DNA of 64,000 nt from Microcoleus sp. bin38.metabat.b11b12b14.051 (GTDB lineage Bacteria > Cyanobacteriota > Cyanobacteriia > Cyanobacteriales > Microcoleaceae): contig NZ_JAAFKD010000001.1 of NCBI RefSeq assembly GCF_013299165.1, positions 248,001 to 312,000 of the forward strand. Reading direction: 5' to 3'. Shown here piece after piece: positions 54,386 to 62,870 of the stretch; positions within the stretch are counted from its first letter, which is position 1, and each line of letters starts with the position of its first letter. A program made the position numbers and the translations under genes. The notes beneath the pieces are model-generated. The model ran no database searches, was not told the DNA's origin, and saw nothing but the letters and a program-made list of their open reading frames with translations.

Positions 54386-55633
54386 TTAAATAACAGCAAT
54401 ACAATCAATCTCTACCAAAACATCCTTCGGTAAGCGAGCAACTTCCACACAAGCCCGCGCCGGCGCAGTTTCCGCATCAAAATATTTCCCATAAACCGCA
54501 TTCACGGCGGCGAAATCATTCATATCCTTGAGAAAAACCGTAGTTTTTACGACATCCAACCAAGTAGCGCCGGCTTCTGTGAGAATCGCTTCGAGATTTG
54601 CCATAACTTGTTCGGTTTGCTTGCCCACATCGTCGGTGTAGACGATATCGTTGAGTCGAATGTCGATCGCAATTTGACCAGCTACAAACAGCATAGTGCC
54701 CGTGGCGGCGATCGCTTGATTGTAAGGGCCCACAGGTGCCGGTGCTTTGTCAGTACGAATAATTTTGCGCGTCATAGATGTCACTTTTTGGGATAATTTT
54801 TCTGAGGTTTCGGGCTGGTAGAGTTCTGCGTCAGAAGTTTCTGGCTGGTAGATTTCTCCATCGGGCATTATAGCACCAGTGAAGTCTGCATTTTGGATAT
54901 TCCAACCATAGGTTTTAGCATCAGTCAAGTCTGCTTTATGAAAGTTGGCTCCATCCAAATTTGCCATCATCAAACTTGCTTGTTTAAGACTAGCTTTTTC
55001 TAGATTTGTCCTTTTCAGACAAACTTTTGTCAAATTAGTCCCTGTGAGGTCTGCTGCACTAAGATCCGCCTCAGTTAGATTCATGCCTGATAAGTTAAAT
55101 CCAGATAGATTGACACCTCTGAGTTTGGCTCTCTGAAAATTGACATCTTGGAGACTAACACCCTTTAAGTTCACTTGACTCAATTCTGCTCCAGTCAAGT
55201 TTGCTCCAGTTAATGTTGAGCTTGTAAGATTTACTCTACTTAAATTTGCGTCCTTGAAGGAAGTTTTCGTTAACTGTGCCGCGAATAATTCGGCATCACT
55301 CAAGTTTGCATTGTTCAACTTAGTATGACTCAAGTTGGAACCATACAACTTTGCCCTACTCAAGTCAGCACCGCTGAGGTCTGCCAAACTAAAGTTGGCA
55401 TTTCCTTTCACCCCGACTAAGTTTGTTCCTAGCAGGGATGCTCTACTGAAGTTTGATCCTTCGAGGTTTGCATTGTTCAAAGTTGCCTCACTCAACTCAG
55501 ATCCCGACAAATTTGCATTCTGTAGGTTTATTGCACTCAGGTTTGCACCTTTGAGGTCTATCCCACTTAAGTCAGCTCCCTGAAATTCGCGTTGTCCTGC
55601 TGCATATCTTTCTAAAAGTTCTTCAGCCGTCAT
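54386..55633 (-). CDS. Pentapeptide-repeat protein fused to RidA
   Basis: 415 aa. Residues ~15-255 are A(D/N)LSG-type pentapeptides. From M287 (MTRKIIRTDKAPAPVGPYNQAI) a complete RidA/YjgF domain follows, with the active-site Arg in ARACVEVARLPKD. RidA hydrolyses reactive enamines/imines such as 2-aminoacrylate. The two parts are in one open frame joined by a ~25-residue linker (YQPETSDAELYQPETSEKLSQ, repeated), and no ribosome site precedes M287. The pentapeptide helix may localise or oligomerise the enzyme. Confidence 0.85.
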   Translation of the reverse strand: MTAEELLERYAAGQREFQGADLSGIDLKGANLSAINLQNANLSGSELSEATLNNANLEGSNFSRASLLGTNLVGVKGNANFSLADLSGADLSRAKLYGSNLSHTKLNNANLSDAELFAAQLTKTSFKDANLSRVNLTSSTLTGANLTGAELSQVNLKGVSLQDVNFQRAKLRGVNLSGFNLSGMNLTEADLSAADLTGTNLTKVCLKRTNLEKASLKQASLMMANLDGANFHKADLTDAKTYGWNIQNADFTGAIMPDGEIYQPETSDAELYQPETSEKLSQKVTSMTRKIIRTDKAPAPVGPYNQAIAATGTMLFVAGQIAIDIRLNDIVYTDDVGKQTEQVMANLEAILTEAGATWLDVVKTTVFLKDMNDFAAVNAVYGKYFDAETAPARACVEVARLPKDVLVEIDCIAVI

Positions 55634-55747
55634 TCATAACATCCCCGTCATCACGTCCCACAAATCACTATACCATCCGCGCGAACCCTCCTGCACCAGC
55701 AGTTTTGCGGACGAATGACTGTGGATTCCACACCCCGCAATCGTGCA

Positions 55748-55813
55748 AGAAACCGGGTTTCTACGAGAATTTAAGCATCCTCACCGAGATTTACGCAGAA
55801 ACCCGGTTTCTCG
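55748..55813. repeat. AGAAACCGGGTTTCT-family repeat copy
   Basis: AGAAACCGGGTTTCTACGAG at the left and AGAAACCCGGTTTCTC at the right enclose ~35 nt. Lies between the RidA fusion and msrB stop. Confidence 0.65.
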
Positions 55814-55831
55814 GATCGCAGTGAAAGAATC

Positions 55832-56326
55832 TCAGCCAGCAATAAACTTCATAGCAACACCATTCATACAGTAGCGTTTACCAGTAGGTGCAGGGCCATC
55901 ATCAAATACGTGCCCCAAATGCCCGCCGCAGCGACGACAATGCACCTCAATCCTAGTCCCAAATAGCGAATTATCGATCGATGTGGCGATCGCCCCTTTG
56001 ATCGGATCGTAAAAACTCGGCCAACCAGTACCGCTATCAAATTTAGTTTGCGACGCATAAACTGGCAAATTACACGCAGCACACGCATAAATTCCCTTGC
56101 CATATTGCTTATCCAGAATGCTAGTATGAGAGCGTTCAGTGCCATGTTTTCGCAACACATCAAACTGTGCCGGAGTCAAAAGTTTGCGCCACTCTGCCTC
56201 AGTTTTAGTAACTTCAAAAACACCCTTAGAAGCAGCCATAACATCTGAATTGCCAGCAAAACAGGATGACAACCATGCCATGCTTACTGTGGCTACACCT
56301 GCTTTCAAAAATAATCTTTTTTTCAT
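55832..56326 (-). CDS. msrB: Peptide-methionine (R)-S-oxide reductase MsrB, exported
   Basis: 164 aa. The N-terminus MKKRLFLKAGVATVSMAWLSSC is a signal peptide with a lipobox-like WLSSC, so the enzyme is probably membrane-anchored outside the cytoplasm. The MsrB core has the structural zinc CAAC and CRRC pairs, GTGWPSF and the catalytic Cys in RYCMNGVA. It reduces methionine-R-sulfoxide in oxidised proteins. Confidence 0.93.
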   Translation of the reverse strand: MKKRLFLKAGVATVSMAWLSSCFAGNSDVMAASKGVFEVTKTEAEWRKLLTPAQFDVLRKHGTERSHTSILDKQYGKGIYACAACNLPVYASQTKFDSGTGWPSFYDPIKGAIATSIDNSLFGTRIEVHCRRCGGHLGHVFDDGPAPTGKRYCMNGVAMKFIAG

Positions 56327-56401
56327 GATAGATATTCCACTTCTTGCTAATTAACTACATTATGACTTATATTATATCCAATCGATTTACCTAATAAAAA
56401 A

Positions 56402-56460
56402 GGTTCGTAGTGCGGACTTTAGTCCGCTCTTATTGCGGACTAAAGTCCGCACTACGAACC
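56402..56460. repeat. GGTTCGTAGTG-family palindrome
   Basis: A perfect 59-nt palindrome: GGTTCGTAGTGCGGACTTTA..GCACTACGAACC with centre GCTCTTATTGC. It lies between the CheA-type gene and msrB. Confidence 0.85.
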
Positions 56461-56575
56461 TTACTTATTGCAGTAAATCGTCGCTCAGAAATGCTGTAAT
56501 CGATCGTCATATGATACAAGTCCTGCGAGGACTTCAATCCTCACAGAACCCACAGCCTTTTAAACATCACCTAAC

Positions 56576-59500
56576 TTACACAACAGCCGGAGCACCAACA
56601 ACTTCACCCTTCAACATCCGAGCAGCAGCATCCATCAATTGCTCCTCCAAATAAGGCTTGGTGAAATAGCCTTTCGCGCCCAAACTGTAAGCCATTTGGC
56701 GGTGTCTGTCAGCACCGCGAGAAGTTAGCATTGCGATCGGCAATTCACACAAAACCGCATCCTTCTGCATCCGAGAAAGTAGCTCTAAACCATCCATTCT
56801 CGGCATCTCAATATCGCAGAACACGATATCGCAAGGCAGCCCGGATTTCATCTTTTCCCAAGCCTCCTTACCGTCGCGAGCTTCCTCAACTCGGTAGCCA
56901 GCTTTCTCAAAAGTAATCGACAAGAGCGATCGCACCGTAATCGAATCGTCCACAATCAACACAGTAGGCTCAGTCTTCTCAACTTCCGCCTCAGCAGCAG
57001 CTCGATCGCTCTCCTCCCAAAGCGTACCGCCAGCTTCCTTCCGCAGCCTGCCAGTAGCCAAATCGATCAGCTCCAGAACGTCCGCAATCGCCACGATCCG
57101 GCCATCCCCGAGCACCGTAGCACCCGCAATCCCGATCGGCTTGGGCACAGGCCCTTCCAACTGCTTGATCACGATTTCCTGTTCCGTCGAAACCTGATCC
57201 ACCTGTACCGCCAAGAAATTCCCAGCAGAGCGCAGCACGATTACCGAAATCATGTCATCGTCAGTATTAAACCCGTAAACGCTGCCCCGGCCCAAATGGC
57301 GGTGATAAGGCAGCAAATCGCGCAGCGGCCGGAACGGCAAAATCGAACCCCGCCACTCAATGCAGGCCAAACCGTCGGCGCCCGCCGTCACCCGATCGCG
57401 AGGTACATCGATCATGTCCTCCACCCCGTCCATGGGGAAAGCAATCCGAGCTCGATCGCTAATGCAAGTCAGAGCCTTAGAAATACTCAACACCAGAGGT
57501 AAACGGATCGTAAATACGGTGCCTTTGCCGATCGTCGAATCAATGCCCACAGTCCCCCGAATCTCCTGCAAAGAAGTCCGCACCACATCCATACCGACCC
57601 CGCGGCCGGCGTACTCCGTCGCCTGTTCCTGAGTGCTGAAACCGGGCATAAACAGCAAGTCGTAAACTTCCGAGCGAGACATTCTCTGAGCCTGAGCAGC
57701 CGTCAGCAAATTCTGCTTGATCGCCTTTGCCTTTACCAGTTGCGGGTCAATTCCCGCCCCGTCGTCAGAAACCGAAATCACCGTTTGATTTCCTTGGTGG
57801 AAAGCCCGAATCGTAATCCTGCCGACTGCCGGCTTCCCGGCCGCCAGACGCACCTCCGGCGGCTCGATCCCGTGAGTAATCGCATTATTCACCAAGTGCG
57901 TCATCGGGTCATAAAGCTGATCCACAATCATCTTGTCGATCGAAATATCCTTACCCTCAACCTGCAACTGAGCTTGCTTCCCGCACTTAATCGCAATTTC
58001 CCGCACCGCCCGGAACAGCCTGTCCGTCGTCTCCGCAAACGGCTTCATCCGGGCGCGATTCAAACCTTCTTCAAGTTGAGTGGTAACTTGACGCAGTTGG
58101 CGAGTCACCTGATCCGCCTCATCCACCAAAAACTCGATGTCCGCCGCCGACTCCCGCACCCGCACGATCAGCTCGATAATCTCCTGAGCCAAACTGTGGA
58201 AAGGAGTAAACCTGTCCATTTCCTCTGGTCTCCAGGCACTTTCCCGGCTGTGGGCCGACTCCTCATTGCGCCATGCCGATCGGTGTCCTTGGCGGTTTGC
58301 CAGCAAAGCAATCTCCAAAAGACTCCGCTCGTAGAAATCCTGAGTCCGTTGGCTGACATCGCTCAGCAGCGCCACTTGGTGGAGCAAATTGTCCAAAAAC
58401 TGCCGCATCCGTTCTTGGTCTTGCTCCAAACTGTTCCGGTTGACTACCAGTTCCCCCATCAAGTTGCTGAGGTTGTCGAGTTGCTTGACCGGCACCCGCA
58501 TCGTCTGGTCGCCGAACCCGCCCGCCCTGGCATTCCGCCTCGATCTGTTGAGCGCCGACGGCCCGATATTGCTTTCCCCCTGTGAGCGGCCTGAGTCTTT
58601 GGAATCTTCTAGCAATTTTTCCAAATCGCCAAATTCGTCATCGGACACTGCCACAACAGCAGGCACAGGTTTAGTCGCAGCTTTATTCACCGCGATCGGC
58701 GGTGCTGGAATTTCCGGCATAGTTGCGCTCTCGCTGAGCAACTCTTCGAGATCCGAAAAAACTTCCGTGTTCACCGGGCTAGAATTTGTTCCCCCAGATG
58801 CTGCCACAGCAGCGCCAGCACCCCCTGCAATTAGCAGTGCTTCTAAATCGTCAAAATTGCTTTCGGCATCATTTTCTGAGCTCGCTTCGGCGCTGTTAAA
58901 GAAATCGGCTAGCGATTGATCTTCCAAATCCGAAGCATCTTCATCAGTCGATCGATCGCCCGTATCCCACAAACCCGAAGTCAGTTCCGAAGTTACCAGA
59001 GTCCCAGCATCCATCGAATCCAACAAATCATCAAAACCCTCCAACTCTTCGGTGTTGAGAGTCGCTCCTGTTTCCAGAGCAGCCAGCAAATCAGCATCGC
59101 CCTCAAACATATTGTCAAGAGATTCTCCAGACAACGCCTCTAAATCGCCAGCACCAAAATCTGTTTCCAGCGCGTCAAACAAATCATCCTCGCCGCTAGA
59201 ATTCTCAGGAGCCTCTGTTGTCGATTCGGGTCGATCGAACAAATTCGCAGCCTCAGAACCGAATAAATCCTCACTTCCACCAGCCGCCAACCCCTGCAAA
59301 TCAAGAGCAGATCCCGCATCAGCAGCCCTCACGGGCGTTTCCCCAAACATATCCTCCAACAAATCGAAAGCATTATCATCAGACCCAACATCTAGGCCCG
59401 CAGGGGTAGAAATTTCCGCATCAGAACCGCCAGACAAAGCCACAAGTTCAACTCCCACCAAATCCGTCAAACCTTCGCCACCGCCAGATTCCGACATCGA

Positions 59501-61858
59501 GAACAAACTCGCCAATTCGTCCCCCTCTGCCGCAGCCGCAGCCGCACGCTGAGATTCAGAATCCGCATCTAAATTCAGCCAATCATCCCCTTGTCCCGAA
59601 GCTTCCCCGTCATACTCAGTACCAGTTGGTACAGAACCGAACAGCTCAACCAAATCCGCAGCTTCTTTAGAAGTAGCAGCTCCTTGCCAATCCCGCACAG
59701 CATCATCCTCAGAAATCGGGCCAGAATCAACATCTCCAAACAGCGCATCTAAATCCGTATCCTCCAGCTCCAAGTTTGCCTGTGGTGCAGACTCATCTTC
59801 CACGCCAAAAGCATCTTCCAGCCAATTTCCATCCGCAGAGATATCTAAATCTGAGTTTGATGTCATATTAAGAACGCTGTCAATTTCCTCGTTTAGTCCG
59901 CTGCCAGTAGCTAAATGCCGATCGCCCTCCGAAGAAAGGAAACCAGAAGAAATGCTCAACAGCTCGCTCAAATCCGTATCCTCATCAGAGAGAGAGAGCA
60001 ACTCAAAATCATCAACCGACTGCCGATCCAGCGCCCCAGCCGCCCCCGAATCCCAAGGCTCATCGTTGAGATCGTCGCCATCTGCAGAAACTGCCGGAAC
60101 TCCTTCGCCTACTGTTTCCTCCAAACTGCCAAACAAATTATCCTTTGCAGCCGCCTGTTGGGAAGCCACAGCAGAAGTTTGGGCCGCCACCTCATCCAAT
60201 AGCGAGGACAGCGCATCTTCCTCAGCTTGGCCGCTGTCAGCATCCCTGATTTTCTCGGGCAGGTTCAAACCGCCTTTGTTAGCCTTTTGACCTTGTTTGC
60301 GAGCCTGCTGCTGTTTCAAACTAGCACTTGGGCGATCGGCCGCCAGCGCCGAACCGTCCCGCTCGCCTTCAAACAGCAAATCCTCCCCAAACAAACTGGT
60401 GAGGTCATCAATCGGAGGCGCCGCCCCTGTTTCCGAATTTTCCACCAGGTATTCGTCAAACAACAAATCCGTAAAATCGCCGGAATTATCATCATCGTCT
60501 GACTCCAGCAGTCCCGCCGTCGGCATCCTCAAAGACTGGGCGTAGTCGAAGTCTTCTTCTTCTTCCCAAGCCCCGTCTAGATCCGGAGATTCACCATCAA
60601 ACAAATCAGCTAAAGTGTTGAGTTCGGCTGCCCCCACCTCCGGGCCAGTGCGGGTCGAGGTTCTAAAAGAACCCGTATCGATATCCGATTCTCCAAACCC
60701 TGGGGAATCGCCGAACAAAGCCGATTCGCGGCGCGATAGCTGCGCCCCGCGTCCCGCGCTATCATCGCTTTCGCCCCCGTCGAGTTGGTCAAACAGCTCC
60801 TCCATGCTCAGCCCTGAAATAGTCGGCACCAGTTGTTCTGGCTCCTGAGAATCCCCAAACCCGTCGAGATCCCAGCCCGCATCCTCAGCAGAAACTGCAT
60901 TTGTCCTCAACGTACTGGGTTGAGCGAATGCCAGCAAATCCTCAAAATCTGTTTGTGGAACCACAACCGGCGGCAGTAGCGCCAGAAGTTTTGCACTCGG
61001 TTCGATCGACTCATATAGACCCGAAAGCACCAGTTCTTGGGCTTGTTTGATATCCTTGATCGCCATTGGGGCTAAGGTGCGGTAGGTATTTGCTGTGTTG
61101 GCGATCGCCTTTTCCACCACACCGATCAACTCTACCCAGCGGGGCAGTTCAAATTCCTCCCCAGCCAAAGCCAACTTCCGACAAATATTTTTGAGCTGGC
61201 GCCTACTTTCTGCCCCTTCAGGCTGCTTAAACTCTTGCAGCATTTCCCGCATCCTCGCGGGCACATCCGACTCAAATACTATAGAAAGCGCGCTTTCTTC
61301 TGGATCTTTATCAAATGCGTAAACTGACCCCGATCCAGCAAAACTCATCTCGGAGTTAAACGCCCCAACTCCCATCCCCGCTGCAACTTTTTGAGGTATT
61401 GGCAGCGGGCCGCTCTCCTCTGCATCGTGTCCCGAATGTCCGACGAGTCCCCCCAAATGCCCGTTGAGTTCTTCAAATATCGGTTCCAAATCTCGAACCA
61501 TCTGCTCTCCCAACTCCTCTGTCAGCCCAAAAGGCCCCGACAGTTGCTCTAACAGCCCTTGCAAGGTGTCAAAAATTCGCAGGAACAGGGATTCTAGCTG
61601 TTGGTCTACCTTAACGCTGCACTCTTTTAAAACTTTAAAACTATCTTCTAGTCGGTGAGCCGTTTGCTGGATGCTTGTCAGCCCCAGCATCGCTGCTCCT
61701 CCTTTGACAGAGTGAGCGGCCCTAAATACTTCGTTTACCAGTTCTGGGTCTTCGATCGTCGATTGCAAGTTCAGCAACCCTTGTTCGATCGTATTGAGGT
61801 GGTCTTTTGCCTCCTCAATAAAGTAGCCCATTATCCTCTGTTGTTGCTCCGGCAGCAT
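56576..61858 (-). CDS. CheA-type hybrid histidine kinase of a pil-like chemotaxis system
   Basis: 1760 aa. N-terminal Hpt domain with phospho-His H49 (FRAAHSVKGGAAMLG), a long acidic, low-complexity region (~300-1110) rich in D, E, S, G, a CheA dimerisation/HATPase core (HLVNNAITHGIEPPEVR, DDGAGIDPQ, YAGRGVGMDVV, ~1290-1440), a CheW domain (~1445-1590) and a C-terminal receiver (VLIVDDSITVRSL, CDIEMPRMDG). In cyanobacteria such hybrids control type IV pili or phototaxis. The MCP gene upstream on the same strand supports this. It is longer than usual for the family because of the acidic region. Confidence 0.92.
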   Translation of the reverse strand: MLPEQQQRIMGYFIEEAKDHLNTIEQGLLNLQSTIEDPELVNEVFRAAHSVKGGAAMLGLTSIQQTAHRLEDSFKVLKECSVKVDQQLESLFLRIFDTLQGLLEQLSGPFGLTEELGEQMVRDLEPIFEELNGHLGGLVGHSGHDAEESGPLPIPQKVAAGMGVGAFNSEMSFAGSGSVYAFDKDPEESALSIVFESDVPARMREMLQEFKQPEGAESRRQLKNICRKLALAGEEFELPRWVELIGVVEKAIANTANTYRTLAPMAIKDIKQAQELVLSGLYESIEPSAKLLALLPPVVVPQTDFEDLLAFAQPSTLRTNAVSAEDAGWDLDGFGDSQEPEQLVPTISGLSMEELFDQLDGGESDDSAGRGAQLSRRESALFGDSPGFGESDIDTGSFRTSTRTGPEVGAAELNTLADLFDGESPDLDGAWEEEEDFDYAQSLRMPTAGLLESDDDDNSGDFTDLLFDEYLVENSETGAAPPIDDLTSLFGEDLLFEGERDGSALAADRPSASLKQQQARKQGQKANKGGLNLPEKIRDADSGQAEEDALSSLLDEVAAQTSAVASQQAAAKDNLFGSLEETVGEGVPAVSADGDDLNDEPWDSGAAGALDRQSVDDFELLSLSDEDTDLSELLSISSGFLSSEGDRHLATGSGLNEEIDSVLNMTSNSDLDISADGNWLEDAFGVEDESAPQANLELEDTDLDALFGDVDSGPISEDDAVRDWQGAATSKEAADLVELFGSVPTGTEYDGEASGQGDDWLNLDADSESQRAAAAAAEGDELASLFSMSESGGGEGLTDLVGVELVALSGGSDAEISTPAGLDVGSDDNAFDLLEDMFGETPVRAADAGSALDLQGLAAGGSEDLFGSEAANLFDRPESTTEAPENSSGEDDLFDALETDFGAGDLEALSGESLDNMFEGDADLLAALETGATLNTEELEGFDDLLDSMDAGTLVTSELTSGLWDTGDRSTDEDASDLEDQSLADFFNSAEASSENDAESNFDDLEALLIAGGAGAAVAASGGTNSSPVNTEVFSDLEELLSESATMPEIPAPPIAVNKAATKPVPAVVAVSDDEFGDLEKLLEDSKDSGRSQGESNIGPSALNRSRRNARAGGFGDQTMRVPVKQLDNLSNLMGELVVNRNSLEQDQERMRQFLDNLLHQVALLSDVSQRTQDFYERSLLEIALLANRQGHRSAWRNEESAHSRESAWRPEEMDRFTPFHSLAQEIIELIVRVRESAADIEFLVDEADQVTRQLRQVTTQLEEGLNRARMKPFAETTDRLFRAVREIAIKCGKQAQLQVEGKDISIDKMIVDQLYDPMTHLVNNAITHGIEPPEVRLAAGKPAVGRITIRAFHQGNQTVISVSDDGAGIDPQLVKAKAIKQNLLTAAQAQRMSRSEVYDLLFMPGFSTQEQATEYAGRGVGMDVVRTSLQEIRGTVGIDSTIGKGTVFTIRLPLVLSISKALTCISDRARIAFPMDGVEDMIDVPRDRVTAGADGLACIEWRGSILPFRPLRDLLPYHRHLGRGSVYGFNTDDDMISVIVLRSAGNFLAVQVDQVSTEQEIVIKQLEGPVPKPIGIAGATVLGDGRIVAIADVLELIDLATGRLRKEAGGTLWEESDRAAAEAEVEKTEPTVLIVDDSITVRSLLSITFEKAGYRVEEARDGKEAWEKMKSGLPCDIVFCDIEMPRMDGLELLSRMQKDAVLCELPIAMLTSRGADRHRQMAYSLGAKGYFTKPYLEEQLMDAAARMLKGEVVGAPAVV

Positions 61859-61909
61859 AGTTTTATTCCTGATTTTAAGTGTTTTTGTATTGGGTCTATT
61901 TTAGTATTC

Positions 61910-62101
61910 TTAGAGAATATCTCTGTAAATCTCTCCCCTTCCCAACAGAATAATCTGACTGCGAGATATTGCAAATGTCCTAGCTATTTCTGCTTTCGAT
62001 ATCCCCTCACCTAAAAGATAGCGAATCTGCTGCACCTGTTCGGCTTTTAGTTTGCGGTTAGGGCATATCTTGCCAGGAACGAAAGGAAAGCGGTTTTTTT
62101 C
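61910..62101 (-). pseudogene. 3' remainder of the HNH gene in a shifted frame
   Basis: In the frame that begins at the A7 run (62094-62100) the sequence reads [55 protein letters not shown], a helix-turn-helix tail as in HNH homing-type proteins. It continues naturally from NSRDAKRK of the upstream HNH frame if one A is removed. Confidence 0.6.
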
Positions 62102-62729
62102 GCTTGGCATCGCGGGAGTTATCGGCGGGAGTTCCTTCCCACAAATGGTCGGGATTGACACAACCGCGATCGTCGCAACTGTGACACGCAAAATAACCCG
62201 GTTTTACAGGTCGTCCCAGTTTGTTTTCCAGTACCAGTCTGTGAGCGTAGAAACTTTTAGTTTTGCCACTAATTTTAGTACCCTTAATAGCGTAACCATC
62301 ACTTCTTTTAGCCAAGATACAAATCATGCAGCCATTCGGCTGTATTTGGGCCCGAATACCAGGAATTATTTCTACGCCTCGCGGTCGTTTTTGAGGTTTA
62401 GGAGCAGATGTACTTCCTACATCTTTAATTCGTCCTTTTCTAAACCTATCTTGAGAATTTTCTAGTCTAGAACCTTCCCACAAATGATTAGGATTAATGC
62501 AGTTACGAACATCGCAACTATGACAACAAAAGTATTCTGATCTAATCGGACGACCTAAGATATTTTCTAATCCTAAACGGTGAACTGTAAGCCTTTTCCA
62601 TTGACCGTCAATCTTAAGTCTTTTGTTGGCATAGCCCCTGCTATTTTTTGAGAGAGTACAGATAATACAGCCAGTCGGCTGAATCTCACCAAATATACCA
62701 GGAACAACCTCTACTATGTTCTTGTCCAT
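62058..62729 (-). CDS. HNH endonuclease, double domain, probably frameshifted
   Basis: 223 aa with two tandem copies of an HNH unit: [37 protein letters not shown] and [37 protein letters not shown]. This C..C..NP.HL pattern is a zinc-HNH of the homing/phage type. After DAKRKKP the frame ends quickly, while the matching HTH tail lies in the +1 frame (61910-62101), so an extra A in an A7 run probably truncates it. It sits between two genes of the pil-type chemotaxis locus. Confidence 0.75.
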   Translation of the reverse strand: MDKNIVEVVPGIFGEIQPTGCIICTLSKNSRGYANKRLKIDGQWKRLTVHRLGLENILGRPIRSEYFCCHSCDVRNCINPNHLWEGSRLENSQDRFRKGRIKDVGSTSAPKPQKRPRGVEIIPGIRAQIQPNGCMICILAKRSDGYAIKGTKISGKTKSFYAHRLVLENKLGRPVKPGYFACHSCDDRGCVNPDHLWEGTPADNSRDAKRKKPLSFRSWQDMP

Positions 62730-62870
62730 CTGTACAACTCCTAGTTTATTTAGGTGCTAGATTAGCCTCCCCGCAGCGGTTTCAAGGCTGCGAGGTTGCT
62801 TTCTGTCTATCATTATTGCCACAGAAACGTGGTTGTAAGTCAGCAAGTAAAAAAAGCATTAAACAAGCAA

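Noticed and set aside
57740..58585. 281-codon plus-strand open frame within the CheA gene
   Set aside because: It lies antisense to the kinase core with clear CheA motifs; the translation is Arg/His/Leu-rich and without motifs.
62094..62100. Programmed -1 frameshift at A AAA AAA in the HNH gene
   Set aside because: The heptamer is in the right phase for -1 slippage, but the HTH tail lies in the +1 (-2) frame, so standard -1 frameshifting would not reach it.
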